Assembly (NCBI GenBank): GCA_964449775.1
Contig: CAYVBQ010000014.1
Span: 20,138-84,137 of the forward strand
Direction: 5' to 3'
DNA: 64,000 bases
DNA from: Fen-1258 sp964449775
Lineage (GTDB): Bacteria > Bacteroidota > Ignavibacteria > Ignavibacteriales > Melioribacteraceae
Position 1 is the stretch's first letter, and each line of letters opens with the position of its first letter. A program made the translations under genes and the position numbers. Positions 15,551 to 23,138 of this stretch are shown one piece after another. Under the pieces are notes generated by a model. It was not told the origin of the DNA, ran no database searches, and was given only the letters and a program-made list of their open reading frames with translations.

Positions 15551-16830
15551 AGCCGATAACTGATTACTGTTTCCGGATTGAAAGGATTTGGATAGTTCTG
15601 GTACAATTCGAAACGACCTGGAATGCTTGCAACGTTTTCATTAACAGATGTTGTTTTAGTAAATTTTTTCTCTATCAGATTCCATAATTCACTACGTCCA
15701 TCATCATACCCAAGTGCCCAAATTCCTATACCTTTTAAGCTTTTTGTGAGCGCCAACTCATATTTGAGTCCCAAAGATGAATCATTATCATACCAAATCT
15801 GATTCCAAATTCCATTTTGTTCCCAGCGTAACCATGATGTTTGCGAGACATTATCCCACATCAATTCTTTCTGGCTATACTGCGGAATTATTTCTTTATA
15901 ACGAAGAGCTGGTTTTACCCAATTGTTATTTGGTTTAGTTGAATCATAAGGTGTAACCTTCGCATAAGGATCTTTTGAATTCGTTCTCCAGTAATTTCCA
16001 TAGTATGGCACACCCAGAATTAATTTTTCCGGTGAGACTGATGAATAAAAATTGTTTAATGAAAAAGTTAAGCCATAATTATTTCCTATCAGTGGCGAGG
16101 ATGGACCGGTAGTATTACTCCAGCTTCCGTAAAAATCGTATCCCATTATAAAGAGATAATCGCAAGCAGCCGCAAGTCCCTTAAAATCCCATATGCTAGA
16201 ATTTACTATTGGAGAATCAAAAGATATTTCTGATAAAGGTTTCTTCGGTTTGATGAAATCGGTTAAAGATCTCATGAACCCAATTATCAGACTGCCTTCA
16301 TCTCCGCTGAGTAGATTTTCGAAATCAATATTCACTCCGTCAAATCCGTAGTTATCCATCTTCTCTAAAATGTTTTTAGATATATTCTGCTTAGATGCTT
16401 CATTGGTTAATAGTTTATGTATTTGGTTACCGTCGAAATTACTGACAACCATAATCAATTTCACATTGTTCGCTTTGGCTTTATTTATTAGATCATTCCA
16501 GGGCCAATATGGAGGCTCCGTTATCTTACCGTCCCCGTCCGAATCAAAAAACGAAATTGCAATGTGAGTAAGTAGATCATATCTAATGCTATGATGAGAT
16601 CCGGCTGAGTATTCCCACCAGGGTAAAAATCCAAATACTATCTTGTTTAGATTATTGGTGTAAGTTGAATTGTTTTTTTGTAGAGAGATTGGAATTGCGG
16701 GCGGCTTAGTGGTCTGAGTATGCTGCGAATAGTATTCATGTTCAAGCAGATGAATTGACTTATTCTCTTGAGCAGAAATAGTCAGAAAAGTAAGCAGTAA
16801 AAAAAGAATTACCTTGTTCATATTTTCCAT
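15532..16830 (-). CDS. secreted GH18 family glycoside hydrolase, frameshifted before its T9SS tail
   Basis: 432 aa: signal peptide (MNKVILFLLLTFLTISAQ), then a GH18 barrel (~65-385) with the catalytic DGVNIDFE box at 164-171 (Glu171 as acid). Other GH18 features are LIMVVSNFDG, YLFIMGYDFYGS, PEKLILGVPYYGNYW and GIGIWALGYDDG. It resembles the YaaH/chitinase-like branch acting on chitin or peptidoglycan-type glycans. The end reads LYQNYPNPFNPETVISYRLP and then stops after VMFL. The rest of the T9SS sorting domain continues in another frame down to 15356. A missing 7-bp unit at 15546-15554 explains it. Confidence 0.88.
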   Translation of the reverse strand: MENMNKVILFLLLTFLTISAQENKSIHLLEHEYYSQHTQTTKPPAIPISLQKNNSTYTNNLNKIVFGFLPWWEYSAGSHHSIRYDLLTHIAISFFDSDGDGKITEPPYWPWNDLINKAKANNVKLIMVVSNFDGNQIHKLLTNEASKQNISKNILEKMDNYGFDGVNIDFENLLSGDEGSLIIGFMRSLTDFIKPKKPLSEISFDSPIVNSSIWDFKGLAAACDYLFIMGYDFYGSWSNTTGPSSPLIGNNYGLTFSLNNFYSSVSPEKLILGVPYYGNYWRTNSKDPYAKVTPYDSTKPNNNWVKPALRYKEIIPQYSQKELMWDNVSQTSWLRWEQNGIWNQIWYDNDSSLGLKYELALTKSLKGIGIWALGYDDGRSELWNLIEKKFTKTTSVNENVASIPGRFELYQNYPNPFNPETVISYRLPVMFL

Positions 16831-16881
16831 TTAACCGCAGAGACGCAAACCTACCTGTCTGCCGAGTGTGTTGCAGAACTT

Positions 16882-16991
16882 GTCATTCTGGAATGAAGCG
16901 AAGCGACGAAGTAATCTCATCATTTTGAATTAAGAATTAGATTGCCTGCCTGGCGGCAGACAGGCTTCGGCAAAATGCGCCTCGCAATGAC
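16882..16991. repeat. dispersed repeat DR-A, copy 1
   Basis: Runs from TCATTCTGGAATGAAGC through GCGACGAAGTAATCTCATCA and GCAAAATGCGCCTCGCAATG. It carries an embedded palindrome CCTGCCTGGCGGCAGACAGG. Other copies: 18616-18745, 27288-27366, 27376-27659 (split) and 28562-28627. It supplies the last codons of the GxxExxY gene. Confidence 0.85.
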
Positions 16992-17353
16992 AAAAGAGAC
17001 CTTTTTAGACCAGAGTCAAAATTAATTAACAAGCCAAGATGTTTCTCAGCAAGTTTTATATAAGTTAACAATTGAGCTTCGTGAACAGGTAATATTATCT
17101 CAACCGCCTTTAATTCAACAATAACTTCTTTTTCAACTAATAAATCGATTCTAAAATCGGCGTCTAGATTTTCACCTTTATAAACAACATGAACCGGGAT
17201 CTGTCTTTCTACATATAAATTCCGCGAACGTAATTCTTTAAATAAACAAATCTCGTAAACGCTCTCCAACAAACCTGGTCCCAATTGTTTATGCACTTCG
17301 ATAGCAGAATCTAATATTAAACCACTAATTCGATTAAGTTCCTCTTGGGGCAT
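16937..17353 (-). CDS. GxxExxY family protein, 3' end replaced by dispersed repeat
   Basis: 138 aa from ATG 17353 (MPQEELNRISGLILDSAIEV). The family signature is LGPGLLESVYE with ELRSRNLYVERQIPVHVVYKG and FRIDLLVEKEVIVELKAVE, a PD-(D/E)XK-like core (D in FRIDLL, E/K in VELKAVE). After LLINFDS the tail SLRGAFCRSLSAARQAI is encoded by repeat DR-A, so the native C-terminus has been replaced. The longer upstream frame (to 17509) overlaps repeat-like sequence and the next gene. Function of the family is not established. Confidence 0.85.
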   Translation of the reverse strand: MPQEELNRISGLILDSAIEVHKQLGPGLLESVYEICLFKELRSRNLYVERQIPVHVVYKGENLDADFRIDLLVEKEVIVELKAVEIILPVHEAQLLTYIKLAEKHLGLLINFDSGLKRSLLSLRGAFCRSLSAARQAI

Positions 17354-17402
17354 TTTCCTCTGCGACTCAGCGCCTCCGCGGTGAAAAAATTTGCTTTTTT
17401 TT

Positions 17403-18530
17403 CTAAATTGATTTTTTATAACAGCGTCTTCTCTTATGCAGTCTATTCTCGAAAAAACGCCACTGAGCTTGAATCTTGGCATTTTCTTCAAGTTCACGGT
17501 TAGTCTCAACCCTCTGTATTTTATTCCTTACATAAACATGGTGCATCTCATTCATAAGCATCGCATTTACGCCTTTGTTCTGCATCCCGGGATGAACCGC
17601 AGTTAAGTACAGATCAACATCCGGATTATTTTTCATTGCTCTCAGAATATGGATGAATCCAAAGGGAAATAAACGTCCTTTGCTTTTTTGAACCGCTAAA
17701 GAGAGAGAGGGCATTGTAATTCCAAAAGCGACTACTTTATTATTGATGTCTAAAATGATGGGGACATAATCCGGTTTAATAAAACCGAAATATGCTTTAA
17801 CGTACATATCAATTTGCCTGTCCGTCAATTCAACAAAACCAAAAAGATCTTTATACGCTTCGTTTATCAGATAAAAAACTTCTCTTGCATAAGGAAGCAT
17901 CTCTTTAGCTTTTTTAACTCGTAAAAGGTGTAACTTATTTCTTTCTGCCACCGCTTCAGCTATTCGCGAAACTTTTTCGGGACCAGGAACGTTTGGATCG
18001 AACTTAACTGTAAACTCGATCCAATCGGCATCTTTTTCAAAACCAAGTTTCTCAATATGATTTGGATAATACGAATGATTATAGATAGAACCGAAAGTGC
18101 TTAACTCATTAAATCCTTCCGTCAACATACCTTCACCGTCAAAATCCGTGAATCCTAAAGGACCATGAATTTTGTTCATTCCTTTTTCTTTAGCCCAGGT
18201 GATAACCTGATCAATTAGGGATTTGGAAACTTCTTCATCATCTATAAAATCGATCCAGCCGAAGCGTGCTGACTTCTGATTCCACTTTTCATTGTACTTA
18301 TGATTAATAATACCGGCTATTCTTCCAACAATCTCATCATTTTTATAAGCAAGCCAATATTTGGCTTCACAAAAATCAAACGCCGGATTTTTTTCCTTGC
18401 TAAGTGTTTTGAGTTCATCAAAGATTAACGGCGGAACCCAAAATTTATTGTCTTTGTAAAGTGTAAAAGGAAAGTTGATAAATTCTTTCAATCCGCTTCT
18501 TGAGCTTACTTCTTTTAAAATAATATTCAT
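17403..18530 (-). CDS. YghO-like GNAT-fold protein
   Basis: 375 aa. The N-terminal half contains a GNAT-like acetyl-CoA fold (AKYWLAYKNDEIVGRIAGIINHKYNE, HGPLGFTDFDGEGMLTEGF) and the second half another (VPIILDINNKVVAFGITMPS, LYLTAVHPGMQNKGVNAMLM). The overall pattern matches the YghO/COG family found in lipid-linked contexts of Bacteroidota. Substrate unknown. No signal peptide. The stop is 50 bp from the GxxExxY start. Confidence 0.82.
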   Translation of the reverse strand: MNIILKEVSSRSGLKEFINFPFTLYKDNKFWVPPLIFDELKTLSKEKNPAFDFCEAKYWLAYKNDEIVGRIAGIINHKYNEKWNQKSARFGWIDFIDDEEVSKSLIDQVITWAKEKGMNKIHGPLGFTDFDGEGMLTEGFNELSTFGSIYNHSYYPNHIEKLGFEKDADWIEFTVKFDPNVPGPEKVSRIAEAVAERNKLHLLRVKKAKEMLPYAREVFYLINEAYKDLFGFVELTDRQIDMYVKAYFGFIKPDYVPIILDINNKVVAFGITMPSLSLAVQKSKGRLFPFGFIHILRAMKNNPDVDLYLTAVHPGMQNKGVNAMLMNEMHHVYVRNKIQRVETNRELEENAKIQAQWRFFENRLHKRRRCYKKSI

Positions 18531-18615
18531 TTTATAGTCTCAGTTTTAAAGTTAAGTCACGACTAAATATAAACATTTACTGCAAATTTTTAATGAGTCT
18601 TCTCTAAAAAGGTTA

Positions 18616-18745
18616 TTTCTGTCATTGCGAGGAGCGAAGCGACGAAGCCTGTCTGCCGCCAGGCAGGCAATCTATTGATTTTGAGCAAAATTCTGGAGAT
18701 TGCTTCGCGGAGTTTATACTGAACGGAGTGAACGTGCTCGCAATG
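18616..18745. repeat. dispersed repeat DR-A, copy 2, interrupted
   Basis: GTCATTGCGAGGAGCGAAGC..GACGAAG then the palindrome CCTGTCTGCCGCCAGGCAGG then CAATCT. It resumes as GATTGCTTCGCGGAGTTTAT and ends GTGCTCGCAATG where the element at 18746 has inserted. The rest (ACAAATACC) follows at 19133. Confidence 0.8.
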
Positions 18746-19125
18746 GGTATAATAGTCAAAAAGTGTTGCTAAAATTACAGTAACCTATTATATCACAAAT
18801 AATTACAAGGAGTAAACTTAAAACAAATGAGTTTCTGAATTATCTTTCATTTAATTTTTAGTTTTACTCCTTGCTTTTTCGTGGCGTCTTTATTTTATAA
18901 CATATAATTTTTTAATGCAACCACACAAAATATAATCATTAAAATAATGAAGATGACTTTCATCCTTATAACATGCTGTTAAAAGCAATGCGGAAAAACA
19001 ACTTGAGAAAAACACTACAATACTTTTTAAGTTGTTGAATAAATTATGATAGCTGTATAACAACTAAAATTGTTTTTGTAGTAATATTCAATGTTAAAAC
19101 AGCAACACAAAATGACTATTATACC
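18746..19125. mobile_element. 380-bp MITE with GGTATAATAGTCA ends and 7-bp target duplication
   Basis: The left end GGTATAATAGTCAAAAAGTG and the right end (as reverse complement GGTATAATAGTCATTTTGTG) match perfectly over the outer 13 bp and well over 25 bp. CGCAATG flanks both sides (18739-18745 and 19126-19132), a 7-bp target duplication inside DR-A. The AT-rich interior has no ORF. Confidence 0.88.
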
Positions 19126-19208
19126 CGCAATGACAAATACCAAAAATACCTTTTTGGAGTGAACTCTTTAATGATTGGAAATAAAAAAAACCCGCTCCGC
19201 TTTACCAG

Positions 19209-19426
19209 CAATGTTGTCAACTTAGAAAGAGAAAGAAAAAAGAGGATAAAAGAAATAGAACACGGATTACACAGATGACGCTGATAATCGCGGATTTTAT
19301 CCGTGCAAATCCGTTTACCCAGTGGAATAGCATTTGTGTTTTTGAAACAATTTGATTCTTAATTTATTCCACGGGGTGAATCCGTGTCATCTGCGTTCTA
19401 TTGCGTGTTAAGTTGACAGCATTGGT
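19209..19426. mobile_element. 218-bp MITE inserted in a terminator loop
   Basis: The ends CAATGTTGTCAACTTA and TAAGTTGACAGCATTG are inverted (15 of 16). TTTACCAG occurs immediately left (19201-19208) and 2 bases from the right end (19427-19434), an 8-bp target duplication. The inside contains a 61-bp hairpin element (19317-19377) and ATCCGTG-type repeats. Confidence 0.82.
19317..19377. repeat. 61-bp palindrome-ended repeat, copy 1
   Basis: ACCCAGTGGAAT...ATTCCACGGGGT with a 37-bp AT-rich centre. It matches 29409-29469 at 59 of 61 positions. Both copies lie inside ATCCGTTT/GATCCG-type repeat sequence. Confidence 0.8.
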
Positions 19427-19466
19427 TTTACCAGACCGGGGTTTCTACTTCTATATACATCGAGCA

Positions 19467-22070
19467 TTATAATTCGTCGTAACCTTCTTCAATTCTTCTG
19501 CGTTTTTCCTGATCCATCATTCTGCCCTTTGTGTCGACTAAACGGTAAGAAACGCCAATGTTTAAGATGCGTGAATCGAAAGTTCTATTATTGATCATGA
19601 AATAATTCAGACCGGTGGTCTCTGTGTTGAATTTACGGGTATTGAACAAATCCGATATCCTCATGGTTACCGATAATCTTCCGTCCATTAAATCTTTTCT
19701 AACCATAAGATCCATCGAATACATTTCTTTCATTTTAGTTTGAGCAGAAGATCCGCCAAAGAGCAATCCACCGCCGCCGCCCATATCTCCACCGCCTCTT
19801 CCACCGCCGCCATATCCAACGCTGCCGGTACTTAGTTGAATGGTTGGCGAGCTGTACATAAACATCATTTGTACTATCAATCCTTCAGATACAGTCATCA
19901 TTGAAGTCATTCGCGCCATCCAGCTATTGCTGGAGTTTGTACCGCCAAGCGTTCCCAAATCATCAACGCTATTATTAAAATATGAGACGCTTCCGTTCAA
20001 TCGCATCCAATCGGTAACAGGTGAGTTAGCTATCATCTCAACACCGTATGATTTTCCGTTAGATATATTCTGAAATGTTGAATAAGAAACACCATTCGGT
20101 AAAAGTGTGCTGATTGTGCTGATTAAATTTGTACTCAGTTTGTAAAACACATTTGTAACCACGGAAGACTTGCCCAATGTTTTAGTGTAACCGAGTTCTA
20201 AAGAATTATGGAACTGCGGTCTTAAGTTTGGATTGCCTTTAAATACATTCAAAGAGTCGGAGCGATCCTCATATGGATTGAGTTGTCTGTTCTGTGGACG
20301 ATCTATTCTTCTGCTGTAGCTCAATTGAATTTCATCCAACTCATTAAAATTATAGCGCAGATGAACAGTAGGATAGACTTCAAAATAATTGCTCTCATAT
20401 GTTTGACCGGTTACAAAACTTTCTCCTTTAACCATCACCTGTTCGGCACGGAGACCAATTTGAGTTGTGAAACTACCAAGTGAATTGGAGAAGATACCAT
20501 ATAAAGCATGGACTTGTTCTTTATAGTCATAATTATTATTGATCAAATTGCCGGCGCCAAATGATTGAGTGACCGGATTCCAGATTAAGTAATCGTTTAC
20601 CATTGTTAAATCTTTTATCTGGCTTCTTAATCCGCTTTCCAATCTTCCCCATCCGCCTAACGGCTGAACGTAGTTCGATTGAATTAACCAAAGTTTATTT
20701 GTGTTATTGGATAACGCTTTCTGAAGTGACGTTGAACTAGTTGGGTAAGTATAGTTCTGTCTAATTTCGGAATCGCTTGTCATGGAACTTTGTGAATACA
20801 TAACATCAGCAGTAAGTTCTTGATTTCGGTTTTCATATGTTTTTTTATAACTCAATGTATAATTACCGGAACTGTTATCGCGAATTCCGTCCGTAATTCT
20901 ATCGAACTGACTTTGAAGAATATTTGCTCCTGTTGAATTAAGATTTCCATTAAAACTCTGGTTGTCATAACTCCCAAATCTAAATTGAGTTGAAAGCGTT
21001 ACAAATTCTTTCTCCGCTAAATAATAATCGGCTCCTAAATTTATATTATGATTATTCATTGTGTTCTGCGAACTGGAATTTTGATCTAAAATGGAAGTTA
21101 TATCTCCCTTAGGTGAAGGAAAAGTAGATGTACGAAGCGAGGTACTGCCTCCTTTCATATTAAAGAATCTTCCGTCATAACTTGAGAAAATATTAAAATC
21201 GTCGCCGCGCAAATTCATATTTAGAGAAGAATTGTATCTACCTTTGGTTCCCGCATTGCCCATCAGCGTTCCGTTAACGCCAAGATTAGATTTCTTTTTT
21301 AGAATGATGTTGATTATTCCCCCCGTACCTTCAGGGTCATATTTAGCGGAGGGATTTGTAACAATTTCAATAGATTCAATTTGGCTTGCGGGAATTTGAG
21401 CAAGCACATCCGAACCGCTAAAGCCGGCTAATGCAGCGGGTCTTCCGTCAACCAGAACATTAATGTTAGAATTTCCTCTTACAGTAACGCCGCCATCGGC
21501 ATCAACGGCAACAGATGGAACATTCTGCATAACATCAACCGCAGTGCCGCCCGATTGAGCCATGTTCTGATCAACGATATAAACTTTTTTATCCAGGTTC
21601 GCCGTCAAAGCGTCTCTCTGCCCCTGAACAACAACTTCATTCATATTAACATTCTTGGGGTTCAATTTTATAACGCCAAAATTGGATTCCAATTTATTCG
21701 GCATTACAATCAGCGAGTCGAATCTTTTTGTTGCATAACCTATATAAGATACTTTCATAAAGTATCTGCCCGGCATCATTTTATTTATTTCAAAATTGCC
21801 CTCATCATTAGTTACAATTCCATATGCAACTGTGGAATCTCTCCATTTGAATACAACAACATTTGCGTATTCAACCGGTTGAGAAGATTGAGCGTCTACA
21901 ACCGAGCCGTAAATTCTTCCCGCGGCTTGCATCATAGATGGATCAAAGCGTCTGCCCTGTCCGCCACCCTGCCCGCTCCCCGGCATGTTCTGAGCCGTGA
22001 ATGTAAAAGTTGTTAGAATTATGATAACGAGAATTAAGAGAAGTTTAAAACCAAAAATGTTTTTCATCAA
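19467..22070 (-). CDS. TonB-dependent receptor-like outer membrane beta-barrel protein
   Basis: 867 aa. A signal peptide (MMKNIFGFKLLLILVIIILTTFTFT) leads to a carboxypeptidase-regulatory-like domain (GRIYGSVVDAQSSQPVEYANVVV, ~50-130). Then comes a Plug domain (~150-260: VDVMQNVPSVAVDADGGVTV, NVLVDGRPAALAGF, IESIEIVTNPSAKYDPEGTGG) and an OMP_b-brl_3 type barrel to the C-terminus. It likely transports or binds an oligomeric substrate; there is no SusD partner next door. A Gly-rich loop (GYGGGGRGGGDMGGGGG) near residue 770 is unusual. Its own terminator is interrupted by a MITE downstream. Confidence 0.9.
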   Translation of the reverse strand: MMKNIFGFKLLLILVIIILTTFTFTAQNMPGSGQGGGQGRRFDPSMMQAAGRIYGSVVDAQSSQPVEYANVVVFKWRDSTVAYGIVTNDEGNFEINKMMPGRYFMKVSYIGYATKRFDSLIVMPNKLESNFGVIKLNPKNVNMNEVVVQGQRDALTANLDKKVYIVDQNMAQSGGTAVDVMQNVPSVAVDADGGVTVRGNSNINVLVDGRPAALAGFSGSDVLAQIPASQIESIEIVTNPSAKYDPEGTGGIINIILKKKSNLGVNGTLMGNAGTKGRYNSSLNMNLRGDDFNIFSSYDGRFFNMKGGSTSLRTSTFPSPKGDITSILDQNSSSQNTMNNHNINLGADYYLAEKEFVTLSTQFRFGSYDNQSFNGNLNSTGANILQSQFDRITDGIRDNSSGNYTLSYKKTYENRNQELTADVMYSQSSMTSDSEIRQNYTYPTSSTSLQKALSNNTNKLWLIQSNYVQPLGGWGRLESGLRSQIKDLTMVNDYLIWNPVTQSFGAGNLINNNYDYKEQVHALYGIFSNSLGSFTTQIGLRAEQVMVKGESFVTGQTYESNYFEVYPTVHLRYNFNELDEIQLSYSRRIDRPQNRQLNPYEDRSDSLNVFKGNPNLRPQFHNSLELGYTKTLGKSSVVTNVFYKLSTNLISTISTLLPNGVSYSTFQNISNGKSYGVEMIANSPVTDWMRLNGSVSYFNNSVDDLGTLGGTNSSNSWMARMTSMMTVSEGLIVQMMFMYSSPTIQLSTGSVGYGGGGRGGGDMGGGGGLLFGGSSAQTKMKEMYSMDLMVRKDLMDGRLSVTMRISDLFNTRKFNTETTGLNYFMINNRTFDSRILNIGVSYRLVDTKGRMMDQEKRRRIEEGYDEL

Positions 22071-22668
22071 TTTGACCCACTAGATTAATTAAAAAAACTT
22101 ATTGCCTAAATCAAACACCGTAATTTTATAAAAGGTTTAATTTAGATGTACTGATAGGAGGTAAAGTTGATGGTATTTAACAATTTTTAACAGAAAAGAG
22201 GTTGTCTTAAAATTCCTTAGTGATAACTTTGTGTCTTAGTGGCATTATTTGGTTTTTAAGTAAACAACGAATTTATTATTTGCCACAAAGACACCAAGAC
22301 TCCAAGAAACACAAACAAAAGTAAAGACGAGGCATGCCTCATCTCTACAAAAATTTATTTTACCAATAAAAACTTTTTTACCTCTACATATTTACCGGCT
22401 TCTAATTTGAGGTTGTCTTAAAATTCCTTAGTGATGACTTTGTGACTTTGTGTCTTAGTGGCATTATTTGGTTTTTAAGTAAACAACGAATTTATTATTN
22501 NNNNNNNNNNNNNNNNNNNNNNNNNNNNNNNNNNNNNNNNNNNNNNNNNNNNNNNNNNNNNNNNNNNNNNNNNNNNNNNNNNNNNNNNNNNNNNNNNNNC
22601 AAAGACACCAAGACTCCAAGAAACACAAACAAAAGTAAAGACGAGGCATGCCTCGTCTCTACAAAAAT
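22071..22668. other. gene-free region: 211-bp tandem duplication and assembly gap
   Basis: The unit from GAGGTTGTCTTAAAATTCC to CCGGCTTCTAATTT begins at 22198 and again at 22409. Each contains TTAGTG/GCCACAAAGACACC arms, a GTAAAGACGAGGCATGCCTC palindrome (22321, 22635) and the last ~17 codons of a T9SS sorting domain on the minus strand. The second copy contains the N gap. Confidence 0.85.
22500..22599. other. assembly gap of 100 N
   Basis: It lies inside the second copy of the 211-bp duplication, where short-read assembly would be expected to break. Confidence 0.98.
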
Positions 22669-23138
22669 TTATTTTACCAATAAAAATTTCTTTACTTCAA
22701 CAAATTTACCGGCTTCTAATTTATAGAAATATGTACCGCTCGGTAAATTGCCTCCGTTAAATAAAACCTGATAATGCCCTGCTTCCTGGGAATCGTTAAC
22801 AAGCTCTGCGGCGAGTTGAGCAAGCATATTATATACTCTCAGTTTTACATTTGATCTTTGCGGAATTGTATAACTGATCTTTGTAACCGGATTGAAAGGA
22901 TTGGGATAATTTTGTTCCAACGCAAATGTAGTTACATCTTCAAAAACTGCTGTGACTTCATCTGAGTACTCGAACGCACCATCAAAGTCAATCTGTTTTA
23001 GACGGTACTTAAATTCCTTTCCGCCGAAAGGTTCATCTGTAAATGAATAATTCTTTGGAGAGTTGCTGTTTCCATTTCCTTGGACAAAACCAATCTTTGT
23101 CCAGCTGTTAGCATTTAGCTCTTGGCTTTTAGCTAATG
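22669..23138 (-). pseudogene. T9SS sorting domain and linker, out of frame with upstream secreted protein
   Basis: The frame reads KSQELNANSWTKIGFVQGNG, then FTDEPFGGKEFKYRLKQIDF and EQNYPNPFNPVTKISYTIPQ, and ends SGTYFYKLEAGKFVEVKKFL. This is the fibronectin-like linker plus Por_Secre_tail that should follow FEIQRSAVS of the gene at 23133-24923. Adding one GTCAGCA unit at 23139-23152 restores continuous reading (SAVSSQPLAKSQELN). Confidence 0.85.

Larger units (their letters stand above)
19133..19466. other. gene-free stretch holding an interrupted terminator
   Basis: Minus-strand terminator of the TonB-type gene: AAACCCCGGTCTGGTAAA (about 19428-19445) and GCGGAGCGGGTTTTTTTT (about 19185-19202) form the two arms. 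They are now separated by the element at 19209-19426. Confidence 0.6.

Noticed and set aside
16831..17000. tRNA or small RNA in the GC-rich hairpins of DR-A
   Set aside because: The stems are repeated palindromes at several sites and lack a cloverleaf.
21555..22016. 153-codon ORF opposite the TonB-type gene
   Set aside because: Antisense shadow without any recognisable domain or ribosome site.
22442..22726. ORFs spanning the N gap
   Set aside because: Coding potential is created by N bases.
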